Below are positions 17,773 through 27,060 of a stretch of 51,459 nucleotides of DNA, one piece after another. The notes beneath the pieces were generated by a model. It made no database searches, was not told where the DNA came from, and saw nothing but the letters and a program-made list of their open reading frames with translations. This stretch comes from a virus. The translations under genes and the position numbers were made by a program. How positions within the stretch are numbered: position 1 is the first letter of the stretch; every line of letters starts with the position of its first letter. Where the stretch lies: IMG/VR virus record IMGVR_UViG_3300032093_000194, positions 1 through 51,459 of that record; one strand, given 5' to 3'.

Positions 17773-19117
17773 TGTTGACTCTTCTTTTTAATGTAAAACT
17801 TGAGTTAGTTGTGTCGTTTGGCACTAGATATACAAGACTTCCAGTCTTTGTTGTAAAAGCTAAGTAAGCTTTTGTTGGAGGATAACTTCCTGTTGGTTGA
17901 GGAATGTCTACTTTATTATCAAATTTATATTCACTACTAATAGAAGAGTTAGTAACATAAGGTGCTAAATCACTTGATTTTATAACTCCTTCATTCTTAG
18001 TTAATATTTTTGTTATATTTAATCCTGCAGGACTATTACCTAAATTATCATTAACTATTTCATAATTTCTTGATATAGAAGTTGGAGTAACTGGAACAGG
18101 AGTAGAATTTAATATATTGTTAACTGAATTAGAAAAGTTAGTGCTTGGTGTAAAAGAAGGACTAGATTTAAAATCAGTTTTATCTGCTTTTAGTCTATCA
18201 AGGAGATTTGATAGACCTGTTGGTTGATAATAACTATTTGCTCTAACTATAGCCTCTCCTACTTGAGCTTCTGTTGGATTAGAGTTGCTAGGTAAGAATC
18301 CTTTTTCTTTAAGTAAGTCTTTATATATATTTTTATTTGCTGTAGATAATTTATTATATTCTAAAACTAATGCATCTCCTTTACAGGGATTTGTACTAGG
18401 TGTTGTTGTAGTTGGTGTGGCTGGTTTAGCACTCTTACATTGATTAGTTCCAAGATCTATAATCTCAAATTTAATCATGTAATAGTTTCTATCTTGTCTT
18501 ACATATACAAGTTCAAATTCTTTAACATAGCCTTTAAACTTAATGTTAGAACTACTATCTCTAAAGGTTGTGGACTCACTTTTCTTAGGTATAAAAGAAC
18601 CATCAGATGTGGCTATGTTAACTTCTATAAGAGCTTTATTTTTAACTGCAAAGTCATAAAACTCACAGGCAGGTGTATAACTATCTTGCCCTTCTTTTAC
18701 AGTTAAATCCTGCCATCCTTCCCATTTAGCTGCATCAGATAAGTTTGATATACCATCATATCCAGTAAACATTCCAGATAAGGATACTGTTAATGATTCA
18801 ACTCCTAAATGTTGATAGATAGGAAAAAAGCCAGGAATCTTTAATTTAGATATGGCAATTCCTGCTTTTATTAGTAAGCCGGGCAATTGTATTGGATTAC
18901 TTCTACCAGGATGTTTAGACTCAATAGATGGCGGTAATAACATATTAAATGTTTTACCATTGGCTATCATCTTTACTTTATATACAGATGTTTGTGCGCC
19001 AGCAGCAGCATTAACTATATTAGATTGTGCTACTTTAGCTGGCATAAATAAAGGACTATTAACAGTTCCAGTCTGAGGTAATGCTCTACCAGCAACAAGT
19101 ATAGGACTATCTGACAT
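17759..19117 (-). CDS. Tail/baseplate-like protein with Thr-Pro linker (452 aa)
   Basis: The N-terminal 220 residues look like a compact beta-domain that ends in FKGYVKEFELVYVRQDRNYY followed by IKFEI, a pattern resembling tail-tube or baseplate-plug beta proteins in which a long strand carries membrane-independent packing residues. A low-complexity linker (TPTTTTPSTNPC, about 230-245) separates it from a helical and then Ser/Asn/Thr-rich C-terminal part. A Shine-Dalgarno (AAAGGA) precedes the ATG at 19117, which lies 11 bp inside the upstream gene. No enzymatic motif is seen. I infer a baseplate or tail-completion protein; the exact counterpart in T4 or P2 is not clear. Confidence 0.8.
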   Translation of the reverse strand: MSDSPILVAGRALPQTGTVNSPLFMPAKVAQSNIVNAAAGAQTSVYKVKMIANGKTFNMLLPPSIESKHPGRSNPIQLPGLLIKAGIAISKLKIPGFFPIYQHLGVESLTVSLSGMFTGYDGISNLSDAAKWEGWQDLTVKEGQDSYTPACEFYDFAVKNKALIEVNIATSDGSFIPKKSESTTFRDSSSNIKFKGYVKEFELVYVRQDRNYYMIKFEIIDLGTNQCKSAKPATPTTTTPSTNPCKGDALVLEYNKLSTANKNIYKDLLKEKGFLPSNSNPTEAQVGEAIVRANSYYQPTGLSNLLDRLKADKTDFKSSPSFTPSTNFSNSVNNILNSTPVPVTPTSISRNYEIVNDNLGNSPAGLNITKILTKNEGVIKSSDLAPYVTNSSISSEYKFDNKVDIPQPTGSYPPTKAYLAFTTKTGSLVYLVPNDTTNSSFTLKRRVNNEFL

Positions 19118-21467
19118 ATGATTTATATCCTTTTACTATAGGTTTGTTATTAGATTCTGTACTTAAATCAATTCTAATTGTGAGATAGTTTCTTGTTGCA
19201 TCAGTTATTTTTCCTTCTCTATTTATAATAGATACAATTTCAGTTAAATTTTTATCATATAAATATCTATAGGTTTGATCATTGCCATCTACTAAATATC
19301 TAGAGGGATTTGTTAGTTCTTCCCATGTATATCCTTCATTAGATGATAGATAAACACTAACTGCCGTTGAATCTAATATAATTGCATCTAGTTCTAAATA
19401 TATATTAGAGTACTTAAAGTTTGTTCTTATTGTCTTAGATATATAAGTAGATAGTGTTTTATTACTGCTAATAAGAACTGGATATACATAAGCATATTTG
19501 TTGATATTAAATATCAAGTCTACTGAATCTGTTTTGTTTATCTCAGCTTCATTGGTATATTCAATGTTGTTTATATTGAATTTGCCAGGATAATAAATGT
19601 GCTCAAATCTGTCAATATTATCATTAACTGTAATTGTATTTGTAACACTAGCTGTGGCATAGATTGCAGTATTTAGTTTAAACTTTAAATCTTTATTTAG
19701 TTGAGTTGTTATGTTAGTTTGATTTGCATCTAAGGAGAATAAATAAGAATTGGCTAAAGTAGATGTAGTAGATATAAATATATCTGTTGGAGAATTTATA
19801 GAAGAAATAAGGAGGCTGTATCTTCCTTTTGACAAAGTTATTGGAACATCCCATGTGAAATCTGTAGATGTTTTACCATCTACACTTGTAGTGATTTGAT
19901 TGTTGTTAACTACTGCCTGTGCAACGACTTCTTGAGGCTTATCATTAAACTTAGTTAACAATATCTTAATAAGAGGAGTAGCAGAGTTTACTTTTCTAAT
20001 GTAAATACTACCTCCAACTAAAGTTGTATTGTCTTCTTCTATGTTAATGGTTTGTCCTACATAACTAGTATCTATAGGATAATTAGAATTATATAAGGAT
20101 GATGTTGCTGAGGAGCTATTATTCTGAACTGTTATAACATCATTTAAAGATGAATTAGAAGGAAGTGTAAATGAAAAAGAAGCCTCTCCTTTAGCATTAG
20201 TTGTTATAATAGTTGAAATTAATTTATCTCCTATTGTTAGTCTAAAGTCAGAAGAATTTGGAGTTAAGCCGTATGCTTGAGCATTTACAATAGTTTGAGT
20301 TAATATTATTTCTCTATCACTAAGTCTTTGATATATACTAGTGTCTAATCTAGTTGGTCCAACTATTAACACACCTTTTTTAGTCAAGCCAATTGTTACA
20401 AAGGAGTCTGAAACTTGCTGAGATATATACTCTTTAGAAGTATATTCCTGTATTATTACATTTGGAGCGCCGTTTATTATTTTTGTATTTGTATCTACAT
20501 TATTAATAAAAACATCTTTAGTTATTCTACTAAACTTGTTTAATATTAGATTTCCTTGTTCTATATCACAGTCAAATAATGGATGGTTTATATCAGCATT
20601 ATCTGTGTTATTAAAAGTATCTGTTATTAAGTTGGAAGTTGTATCAATAGGTTTTAGTAAAGTTGTTTCTAATAAGTAATCTCTAAGCTTATTTAAATTG
20701 CCCTCCAGTAGTAAAATATCTTTGTTTTTTATCTGTTTATTTTGTAATGCTGGAATCCAAGTACTTTGTTTGTATGTACCAATTTCTAAGTCATTTATTG
20801 GATCTAATTTAGTTTTTGGATCAATAACAATAATAGCTTTATCTCTAATAATTACTCTATAAAATGTTAACTCAGTAGTTATTTGAGTATGATATGGAAA
20901 GTATGTTTTATTCCCATTTATATAAGCTACTCCAGGACTAACACAGCCATTTTTAAATACTAATCCCCAACTAATAAAGTTGCCATATATCTCAAATAAT
21001 TGCTGCTTAATATAGTCTTTGCTTCTATTACTAATTAAAAACTTATAACTTCCATTTATCACTTGTATTAAAGGATAACCTTCTTGTGTGTTAAAAGTAT
21101 AAGAAGCTATATATTTATTATCTTGTTCTGTTATATCAATCTTTATATAAACTATATAAGAGGTTAATATACTTTCTATTGTGGTTTGCTCAGTTTCTAT
21201 AATAATAGGAAAATTATTTAGTAATATTCTTGAGCTACTAAGTGTTATTAAATTAGATTCAATATTAATAACCTTTAATCCACAAAGCACTTCATAATCA
21301 TTAAAATTACATTTAGTATAATTATGAATAGGATTAATAATTATGTCTTGTGCATCTTCAAATTCTGTTGCTTGTGGAGGTCTTTCTCTAGAAGCAACAG
21401 GAAGAAGCTTTAAGTAGTAGGGATTATATCTACTACTTTTAAAGTTATATAAATTGAGGATTGACAT
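19107..21467 (-). CDS. Large baseplate/fibre-type protein with Ig-like modules (786 aa)
   Basis: This is an all-beta, Ser/Thr/Asn/Ile-rich virion protein. Around residues 410-450 it has a module reading FRLTIGDKLISTIITTNAKG followed by ASFSFTLP, which resembles a module of the upstream 1342-aa protein (IDNILVQTN ... SNSSGKAVVRVLLP). Its C-terminal region includes a YLSSNEGYTWEELT segment, typical of tail proteins that end in a carbohydrate- or self-binding beta domain. It overlaps its upstream neighbour by 23 bp and its downstream neighbour by 11 bp. It ends with TAG, evidence that TAG is a stop here. It is probably a wedge-associated or fibre-connecting structural protein; the host-binding role is inferred. 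Confidence 0.82.
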   Translation of the reverse strand: MSILNLYNFKSSRYNPYYLKLLPVASRERPPQATEFEDAQDIIINPIHNYTKCNFNDYEVLCGLKVINIESNLITLSSSRILLNNFPIIIETEQTTIESILTSYIVYIKIDITEQDNKYIASYTFNTQEGYPLIQVINGSYKFLISNRSKDYIKQQLFEIYGNFISWGLVFKNGCVSPGVAYINGNKTYFPYHTQITTELTFYRVIIRDKAIIVIDPKTKLDPINDLEIGTYKQSTWIPALQNKQIKNKDILLLEGNLNKLRDYLLETTLLKPIDTTSNLITDTFNNTDNADINHPLFDCDIEQGNLILNKFSRITKDVFINNVDTNTKIINGAPNVIIQEYTSKEYISQQVSDSFVTIGLTKKGVLIVGPTRLDTSIYQRLSDREIILTQTIVNAQAYGLTPNSSDFRLTIGDKLISTIITTNAKGEASFSFTLPSNSSLNDVITVQNNSSSATSSLYNSNYPIDTSYVGQTINIEEDNTTLVGGSIYIRKVNSATPLIKILLTKFNDKPQEVVAQAVVNNNQITTSVDGKTSTDFTWDVPITLSKGRYSLLISSINSPTDIFISTTSTLANSYLFSLDANQTNITTQLNKDLKFKLNTAIYATASVTNTITVNDNIDRFEHIYYPGKFNINNIEYTNEAEINKTDSVDLIFNINKYAYVYPVLISSNKTLSTYISKTIRTNFKYSNIYLELDAIILDSTAVSVYLSSNEGYTWEELTNPSRYLVDGNDQTYRYLYDKNLTEIVSIINREGKITDATRNYLTIRIDLSTESNNKPIVKGYKSYVR

Positions 21468-24400
21468 AAATGTATTTTATAGTTACTGGTTTTGTTGAGT
21501 CATTAGTTACTAAGTCTATTCTATACTTAGAGCCTACTGCTGCTACATCATAAGATACTGTATAAATAGCTTCATAAAGACTAATGTTTTCATCTACTAA
21601 AGATGATGTTGTTCTAATACATGGCTTCCAAGTTTCACTAGTAGATTGTTGTGAGTGATAAACTAAGATTGAAGAGTCAACTGTTTTTATATATCCAATC
21701 TTTATACTTACAGTAGAATAGTTATTACCATGTTGTATATACTTAGAGACTAATGTACTTGTATTATTATTTGAATATAAACTAATAGAAGAACCTTTTA
21801 ATAATAGTAAAGGACTTATATCTAAAGAACTACTATATAAAGTTGCTCTAATTGAAATCTGATTTGAAGCAAAGTCTAACTGAGTATTTCTATTAGTAAT
21901 AAACTCTTTCCAAATACCATCTTCTGTAGCATATTCATATGTTATAGAAGTCAAAGGAGGTATTATATCTCTGGTATTTAATGCAAATGATGTAACTAAA
22001 TTTACAGTATATGTGCCTAGATTTACTGTCTTTGTTTGAGATGTAAAGGTGTCTTTATATATGTTATAAGTTAAATCATAGTCTGTAAGTTGTAAGGTAT
22101 TTATACCATCTTTAGATATATATAAACTACCTTGACTAAACAATTGATTACCATAATAACTTCCAGTATTTAAGTCTGGCTCATTTATCTTAGCAATAGA
22201 AAATGAGAAGCCTGCTTGAGGAGATTTTATAGCAATAATATATTCTTTATCCTTTTCTACTAAAGCGGGATTTAAGAACTTTACATTTACTTTATCACTT
22301 ACAAATGTTGTTGTTTCACCATAGCTAATAATGTTTCTATTATCATCTAATAATAATACTGTTAGTTCAGATGAGACAGATGGTGTAATAGAAGTAAATA
22401 AATCAACACTATTTAATAAATAATAGTTAGAAGATGTAAAAGTTTGTTCTATATTATATTGAGAAGGTTCTTCTAATAAATAAGGAGGAATAATTGCAGT
22501 ATTAACATCCTTATTTGTTGCATCAAATACTACATGATTTAATAAGTTGTTATATATACTAAACTTACTTTTTATATTGTAGTTTAGATTTCTTACTTCT
22601 ATTGTATGTGTTCCAGTTGTTATAGTGTTTGGTAATAAAACTCTTACAACTGCTTTACCAGAACTATTAGATTTAAAGCTATTTACTAATGTCCCGGCTA
22701 AAGTACCACTAAGTAAAACTAAGTTTGTCTGAACAAGAATATTATCTATATATATTTTGTAGTTAGTTGATGTAGGATCTAAGTCAGTTAAGTAAAGATC
22801 TATTGATAAACCATTTAAGATTGTTACATTATTAGATATATAATTTTCTGATTCTTGATCATAAGAATTAGAGTTAAATGCATTATTTATTTGAAGAGCT
22901 TCTTCTAAGTCATTACTAAGAATTCCAAAGAGGCTTTGGTTGTTTATATCAATTCTATTTAATATTTTACTTGAGGTTCCTATAATTGAGCTTGAAGGAT
23001 TAATCTTAGCTTTGTTTTCATTGAAGAATAAAGAATAAGAGCTTAGTCTTAATATTGGCTTGTATGTTGAAGGTGTTAGAACTTTATATTCTGTAACTCT
23101 TTCTTGTTCAATATATTTAGTAGGAAGATTAGCTGTAGGCAAACTAACATAGTTATCTAATATATATCTATAAGGCTCAGTTGTATTTAAACTGACTTCT
23201 CTATAAGAACATCCGTTAGTTATACTTTGTTTATTAGGACATAATGAGGCTGTGTATGAAGTATTCTCAACATCTTGATTGTTATAAGTCAAGAAGTTAT
23301 CTGATATTAATTCAGGCTTATCTTCAAGGGCAAAGACTGCTTCAGTTAGCCTTCTAGATAAGTTATATAAGTCTTTATTTGTAAATCTATTTAGTCCTAA
23401 AGATTGAAATATTGAATTACCAATTTGTAATTTAAAAGTGGCTAATGCTAATAAATACTCAGGAATAGAAGGAACTGGTGGATTAATACCTGCACTAGAC
23501 AATACATAATCTATGTTACCATTCTTATCTAAAGTTATTACTCCAGTCTTAGTTTGAAAGTATGAATAATCTACGCTAAAGCTTTGTCCAATTGCAGGAG
23601 TTCTATTTATAAACTTAATAGAATCATTTTGTAATGTGTAATCTACATTGTTTGTTAATAAAGAAGAATATAAGTATGTAACAAAGTATGTTGTTCCTGG
23701 TTCAGGCTCATTTGTAGATGGTAAAGACCAATCAATTTGACTTTGATTAGTTAATCTATAATCAACACCTTCAATATAACTTGTCAAGTTTTGACCAACA
23801 GATATTATTTTAGATATTGTTGCTTGTCCTAAATTATCGACTGTTCCTGGAACTGCTCCTCTAATTATTGGTTTACTATTACTTATTAATGTTGCATTTA
23901 ATCTGTTAACACTTGATACAGGTGTAAAGCCTAGTTTATATGTGTTTAAGGATGATGATGAAGTGTTTGTCAAAACTTTAGTTATAGTTAAGCCTTCTCC
24001 TGCTCCTATAATTGTATTGTTAATATCTCTCTTTAATAAAGAAATATTAATGTTTGGCACACTAGAAGAATTTCTAAGGGTTATAAATTTAAAAGTTATT
24101 GTGGTGCTATTAGTAAGAATTATCTCATAGTTTTGTTTTATAACAGAGAGTAAGTCATTATTGTTTAAAGATAAAGTAGTACAACTTAATGTGCTAGAAG
24201 TAATAGTATTGTTAAACTCATTAACAATAAACAAGACAATATCAGAGATAGTTGTAATAGTTAAAGGTATACTAATGTCTACTTGTATAACATGTTCAAC
24301 ACCATTGAAAACTACATTGGCAATTAATAGTCTTACTAAAGGTCTACTACTAATAAAAGCAGGTAATGTTAAGTTACTTAATTGATATGAAACATATGAG

Positions 24401-25473
24401 GAGGTTCCATCATATGTAAAAGTAGCATTATATATTTGTGATACAGGTAGATTTTTTTGAATAGTAAGTAAAGTGTTATCTGTTTTTACTATTCTATTTC
24501 CTTCAACATAACCTATTCCAGAAGATACTGATATTGTTTCAATATTAATTTGAGTATTTCTTTCAACATTAATATCTTGTTGAATAAGTAAATTACTTTG
24601 TTCAATTGGTGTTAGTTTATTCTTTAACTCTAATATTGAATTAGTATTTTGTTGTATTAAAGCTTCAGTTGAAACAATTAAAGAAGCTAAAGCTTGTGTA
24701 TATTGAAGTACAATTTGTTGTTTATAGTCAACTAATAGATTATTTAATCTATTATTAGTTTCAGTTAATGATTGAATTTCTCCATTTATACTATTGATAT
24801 TATTTGTTAGCGTCTCTTGTTCTGTTAATAAACTAGTTAGGTTGTTTGTATTTGAAGTACCTGTTGCAGAGTTAATGGAAGTTACATTAAAACCTTTAAT
24901 AATAAAATTACCTTCAGCATCATATATATAGTCTGCTAATAGTTGTTTGTTTGGATCAACTGGCTGAATTTTTATAATTTTATTATTTTCAATTCTTGCA
25001 ATAGGATACATTGAAGATTCATTTACTGCTATAGAACCAACCCATCTCAGTCTATAGGCTCCTGCTGCACCCCAAAGTTCACCACCTTTTTCTGGATCAT
25101 TTAAGGAGGCATCTTCTAATTCTGTAATTATTTGTTCATTTATTAAAATTCCCACTGTTGCTGCTTTATCTACAACAGTAAAAGTAGAATTTGGAATCTC
25201 TATAAAGTTACCTTCAATATAAACAACACCCTTTGTACATGCAAAGGATCTAACACCAGAAGGATATTGAAGGTTTAAAGTTATATCTAAACCAGAAACA
25301 ACTGTGCCATTTTTATATATTGTATCTAATACTTTTTTGCTGTTAGATTGTAATATTCCTTGTAACTCTAATAATTCTCTGGATTGAATAGGCCTATCAT
25401 TGTTGAATAATAGTTTAATCCAGTCCTCTTTATAAGTGTCTGGAAAATCATTTTTATATGTATTTGGTTTCAT
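21445..25473 (-). CDS. DUF4815-type giant tail protein (1342 aa)
   Basis: The N-terminus carries the signature of DUF4815 tail proteins: LLFNNDRPIQSRELLELQGI at residues 21-40, comparable to the RPVQARELTELQ motif of family members. A coiled coil follows at roughly 210-300 (LTETNNRLNNLLVDYKQQIV), then several Ig-like or beta-sandwich modules to the end. DUF4815 proteins are virion proteins of contractile-tailed phages, thought to lie at the baseplate periphery. I place the start at ATG 25473, one base after the upstream TAA, rather than at the in-frame TTG at 25485, because it gives normal stop/start coupling. It shares a module with the following 786-aa protein, suggesting duplication of an ancestral domain. 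Confidence 0.85.
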   Translation of the reverse strand: MKPNTYKNDFPDTYKEDWIKLLFNNDRPIQSRELLELQGILQSNSKKVLDTIYKNGTVVSGLDITLNLQYPSGVRSFACTKGVVYIEGNFIEIPNSTFTVVDKAATVGILINEQIITELEDASLNDPEKGGELWGAAGAYRLRWVGSIAVNESSMYPIARIENNKIIKIQPVDPNKQLLADYIYDAEGNFIIKGFNVTSINSATGTSNTNNLTSLLTEQETLTNNINSINGEIQSLTETNNRLNNLLVDYKQQIVLQYTQALASLIVSTEALIQQNTNSILELKNKLTPIEQSNLLIQQDINVERNTQINIETISVSSGIGYVEGNRIVKTDNTLLTIQKNLPVSQIYNATFTYDGTSSYVSYQLSNLTLPAFISSRPLVRLLIANVVFNGVEHVIQVDISIPLTITTISDIVLFIVNEFNNTITSSTLSCTTLSLNNNDLLSVIKQNYEIILTNSTTITFKFITLRNSSSVPNINISLLKRDINNTIIGAGEGLTITKVLTNTSSSSLNTYKLGFTPVSSVNRLNATLISNSKPIIRGAVPGTVDNLGQATISKIISVGQNLTSYIEGVDYRLTNQSQIDWSLPSTNEPEPGTTYFVTYLYSSLLTNNVDYTLQNDSIKFINRTPAIGQSFSVDYSYFQTKTGVITLDKNGNIDYVLSSAGINPPVPSIPEYLLALATFKLQIGNSIFQSLGLNRFTNKDLYNLSRRLTEAVFALEDKPELISDNFLTYNNQDVENTSYTASLCPNKQSITNGCSYREVSLNTTEPYRYILDNYVSLPTANLPTKYIEQERVTEYKVLTPSTYKPILRLSSYSLFFNENKAKINPSSSIIGTSSKILNRIDINNQSLFGILSNDLEEALQINNAFNSNSYDQESENYISNNVTILNGLSIDLYLTDLDPTSTNYKIYIDNILVQTNLVLLSGTLAGTLVNSFKSNSSGKAVVRVLLPNTITTGTHTIEVRNLNYNIKSKFSIYNNLLNHVVFDATNKDVNTAIIPPYLLEEPSQYNIEQTFTSSNYYLLNSVDLFTSITPSVSSELTVLLLDDNRNIISYGETTTFVSDKVNVKFLNPALVEKDKEYIIAIKSPQAGFSFSIAKINEPDLNTGSYYGNQLFSQGSLYISKDGINTLQLTDYDLTYNIYKDTFTSQTKTVNLGTYTVNLVTSFALNTRDIIPPLTSITYEYATEDGIWKEFITNRNTQLDFASNQISIRATLYSSSLDISPLLLLKGSSISLYSNNNTSTLVSKYIQHGNNYSTVSIKIGYIKTVDSSILVYHSQQSTSETWKPCIRTTSSLVDENISLYEAIYTVSYDVAAVGSKYRIDLVTNDSTKPVTIKYIYVNPQFI

Positions 25474-25474
25474 T

Positions 25475-26008
25475 TTATAACTCAATAAGTTGTTTTATTA
25501 GATGTCTTTGATTATCTTCTCTGGTAATTCTTGTGTGATTAGTACTTAAATATACTTCTCCTTTGTTTAGCATATCCTCTGGTTTAAATAGTGGTTTATT
25601 TAATGTGGGAGCTTCTGCTCCAATAACAATAGAAGATGTTCTAAAGTAAGCACAAGTGTAGTCTAAATATCTTATATCTCCTTCTATATAAATATAGTTT
25701 GCATTTGATGCAACTAAATCAGAATTATTTGGATCTATTAAATAATACTTTTCATTGCTTAATATTTGACTTCCACATGATATACCACCACAATTTGTTT
25801 TTGTTGCTAACATGATAAGTCTTGGTCGCTTATATATAATGACTTCATCTGTTGAGGTAAACTCTGTTACATCAGGGGGTTGTGTTTCATTTTCCCATTC
25901 AGTATATTTACCTATTGTTATAAAACAACTTTGTTTTAAATATTCTACTATTCCTTTTAGAAATAAAGCTCTTCCTTTATTTAGTCTATTAAACTTAAAA
26001 ACTTGCAT
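25475..26008 (-). CDS. Baseplate-region protein, 177 aa
   Basis: This protein is not securely recognised. It is beta-rich with a Cys pair in TNCGGISCGSQ (about residues 71-81) and single Cys residues elsewhere. The ATG at 26008 is chosen over one 42 bp upstream: it overlaps the TAA of the flavoprotein gene (TAATG) and has an AGAGGTAGG Shine-Dalgarno at 26012-26020, whereas the upstream ATG would lie in the flavoprotein coding region without a ribosome site. The gene stands between the flavoprotein and the DUF4815 protein, all translationally coupled, so it is probably a small baseplate component. A phage-specific function cannot be given. Confidence 0.8.
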   Translation of the reverse strand: MQVFKFNRLNKGRALFLKGIVEYLKQSCFITIGKYTEWENETQPPDVTEFTSTDEVIIYKRPRLIMLATKTNCGGISCGSQILSNEKYYLIDPNNSDLVASNANYIYIEGDIRYLDYTCAYFRTSSIVIGAEAPTLNKPLFKPEDMLNKGEVYLSTNHTRITREDNQRHLIKQLIEL

Positions 26009-27060
26009 TAACCTACCTCTTCTATTTCTTTTATTATTTGAACTGCACATTTACTACTAGATATAATAGAATTGCTTCTAGGGCCATCATATAAAGTTGT
26101 TAGAGGACCACTAACAAATATGTTAGTATCTAACAACCTAAAGTTTCTATTTATATCTGTTTGCTTTATATTTAAAATATTTATAGGCGTGACTCCTACT
26201 CTAGACACAAATCTATTATCATATTTATTAATTATTTCTGTAACATTAATGTTCTTATATATTGGTATATCTAATAGTAAATGTTGATTGTTTGGTGTTA
26301 TAGAAGGCCCCCAAGATTTTACACTGTCTATGTATCTTTGTTTTGATACTGTAGAAACTAATGTTGAACAGTATGGACCTAAAGCTGTTCTTGCTTTCCA
26401 TAAACTATAATCAGGTATAGGATATTGATTTATTTTTGCATCTTTTGTTATATATAAACCAACTCTTACCCCTTTATTATATAAATAACTAGCAATATCA
26501 TATGCTCCTTGTCCACTACCAATGATCAATAAAGATTTATATTCATTTTCTATTAAATCTTTGTTATCTATCCTTTTATATTTTAATAAGTTAGACGGAA
26601 CCTGTTTTTCTTTACTACCTAATGCAAGTATTAAATAATCAAATTTAATATCACCGCTTTGAGTATGTGCTGTACTATTATCTATACTAAGTAAATTAGT
26701 ATATATAAACTGTACATTGTTATCCTGTAACTTCTTCTTTATCCAACATATATAATTATAGAACTCAGCTCTATTTACTCTTCTACTATCTTTTTCTATG
26801 TCTCTTTGAGTGGTGAAAAATATATCCTCTTTATATAAAAAGGTGCTTAAAGACCAATCTCTTTTTGTTAAGCTATATGTCACTAAGTCAAAAGATACAG
26901 GAGATCTAAGTTCAAAGTTAGCTACTGTTGACAAAGAGTTCCAAGAGTCAGTTGGAGCAGAATCAATAATATAGATTGAACTAAACTTACCTATAGCTTC
27001 TATTGCACAGGCTAAGCCTCTAGGTCCACCACCAGCTATTAATAATGTTTTATGCAACAT
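26008..27060 (-). CDS. FAD/NAD(P)-binding monooxygenase-like flavoprotein (350 aa)
   Basis: This protein has two dinucleotide-binding folds. The first is at the extreme N-terminus (LLIAGGGPRGLA, G10-x-G12-x-x-G15, for FAD). The second is at about 178-190 (LLIIGSGQGAYDIA, G181-x-G183-x-x-A186, for NAD(P)H). Between them are an F-D-L-V-T segment (57-61), the NRAEFYNYICW element (96-106) and LILALGS (143-149), the arrangement of class B flavin monooxygenases and of lysine/ornithine N-hydroxylases (SidA/IucD/PvdA family). Length is slightly below the usual 400-450 aa. It is wedged in the tail operon between the fibre (11-bp overlap) and a baseplate protein (TAATG overlap), so it is made as a late virion-stage protein. 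The flavoprotein fold is secure; substrate and whether it is in the particle are unknown. Confidence 0.88.
   Translation of the reverse strand: MLHKTLLIAGGGPRGLACAIEAIGKFSSIYIIDSAPTDSWNSLSTVANFELRSPVSFDLVTYSLTKRDWSLSTFLYKEDIFFTTQRDIEKDSRRVNRAEFYNYICWIKKKLQDNNVQFIYTNLLSIDNSTAHTQSGDIKFDYLILALGSKEKQVPSNLLKYKRIDNKDLIENEYKSLLIIGSGQGAYDIASYLYNKGVRVGLYITKDAKINQYPIPDYSLWKARTALGPYCSTLVSTVSKQRYIDSVKSWGPSITPNNQHLLLDIPIYKNINVTEIINKYDNRFVSRVGVTPINILNIKQTDINRNFRLLDTNIFVSGPLTTLYDGPRSNSIISSSKCAVQIIKEIEEVG

Noticed and set aside
19107-19109. Possible stop-codon reassignment (TAG read as an amino acid), as in some huge phages
   Set aside because: All late genes read intact in the standard code and one gene ends at TAG directly beside its downstream neighbour's start; most others end with TAA.
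25474-25485. TTG start four codons upstream of the DUF4815 gene
   Set aside because: The ATG at 25473 lies one base after the preceding stop, matching the coupling used in the rest of the operon.
26009-26050. ATG 42 bp upstream of the 177-aa gene start
   Set aside because: It lies inside the flavoprotein coding region without a ribosome site; the ATG at 26008 has AGAGGTAGG upstream and a TAATG overlap.
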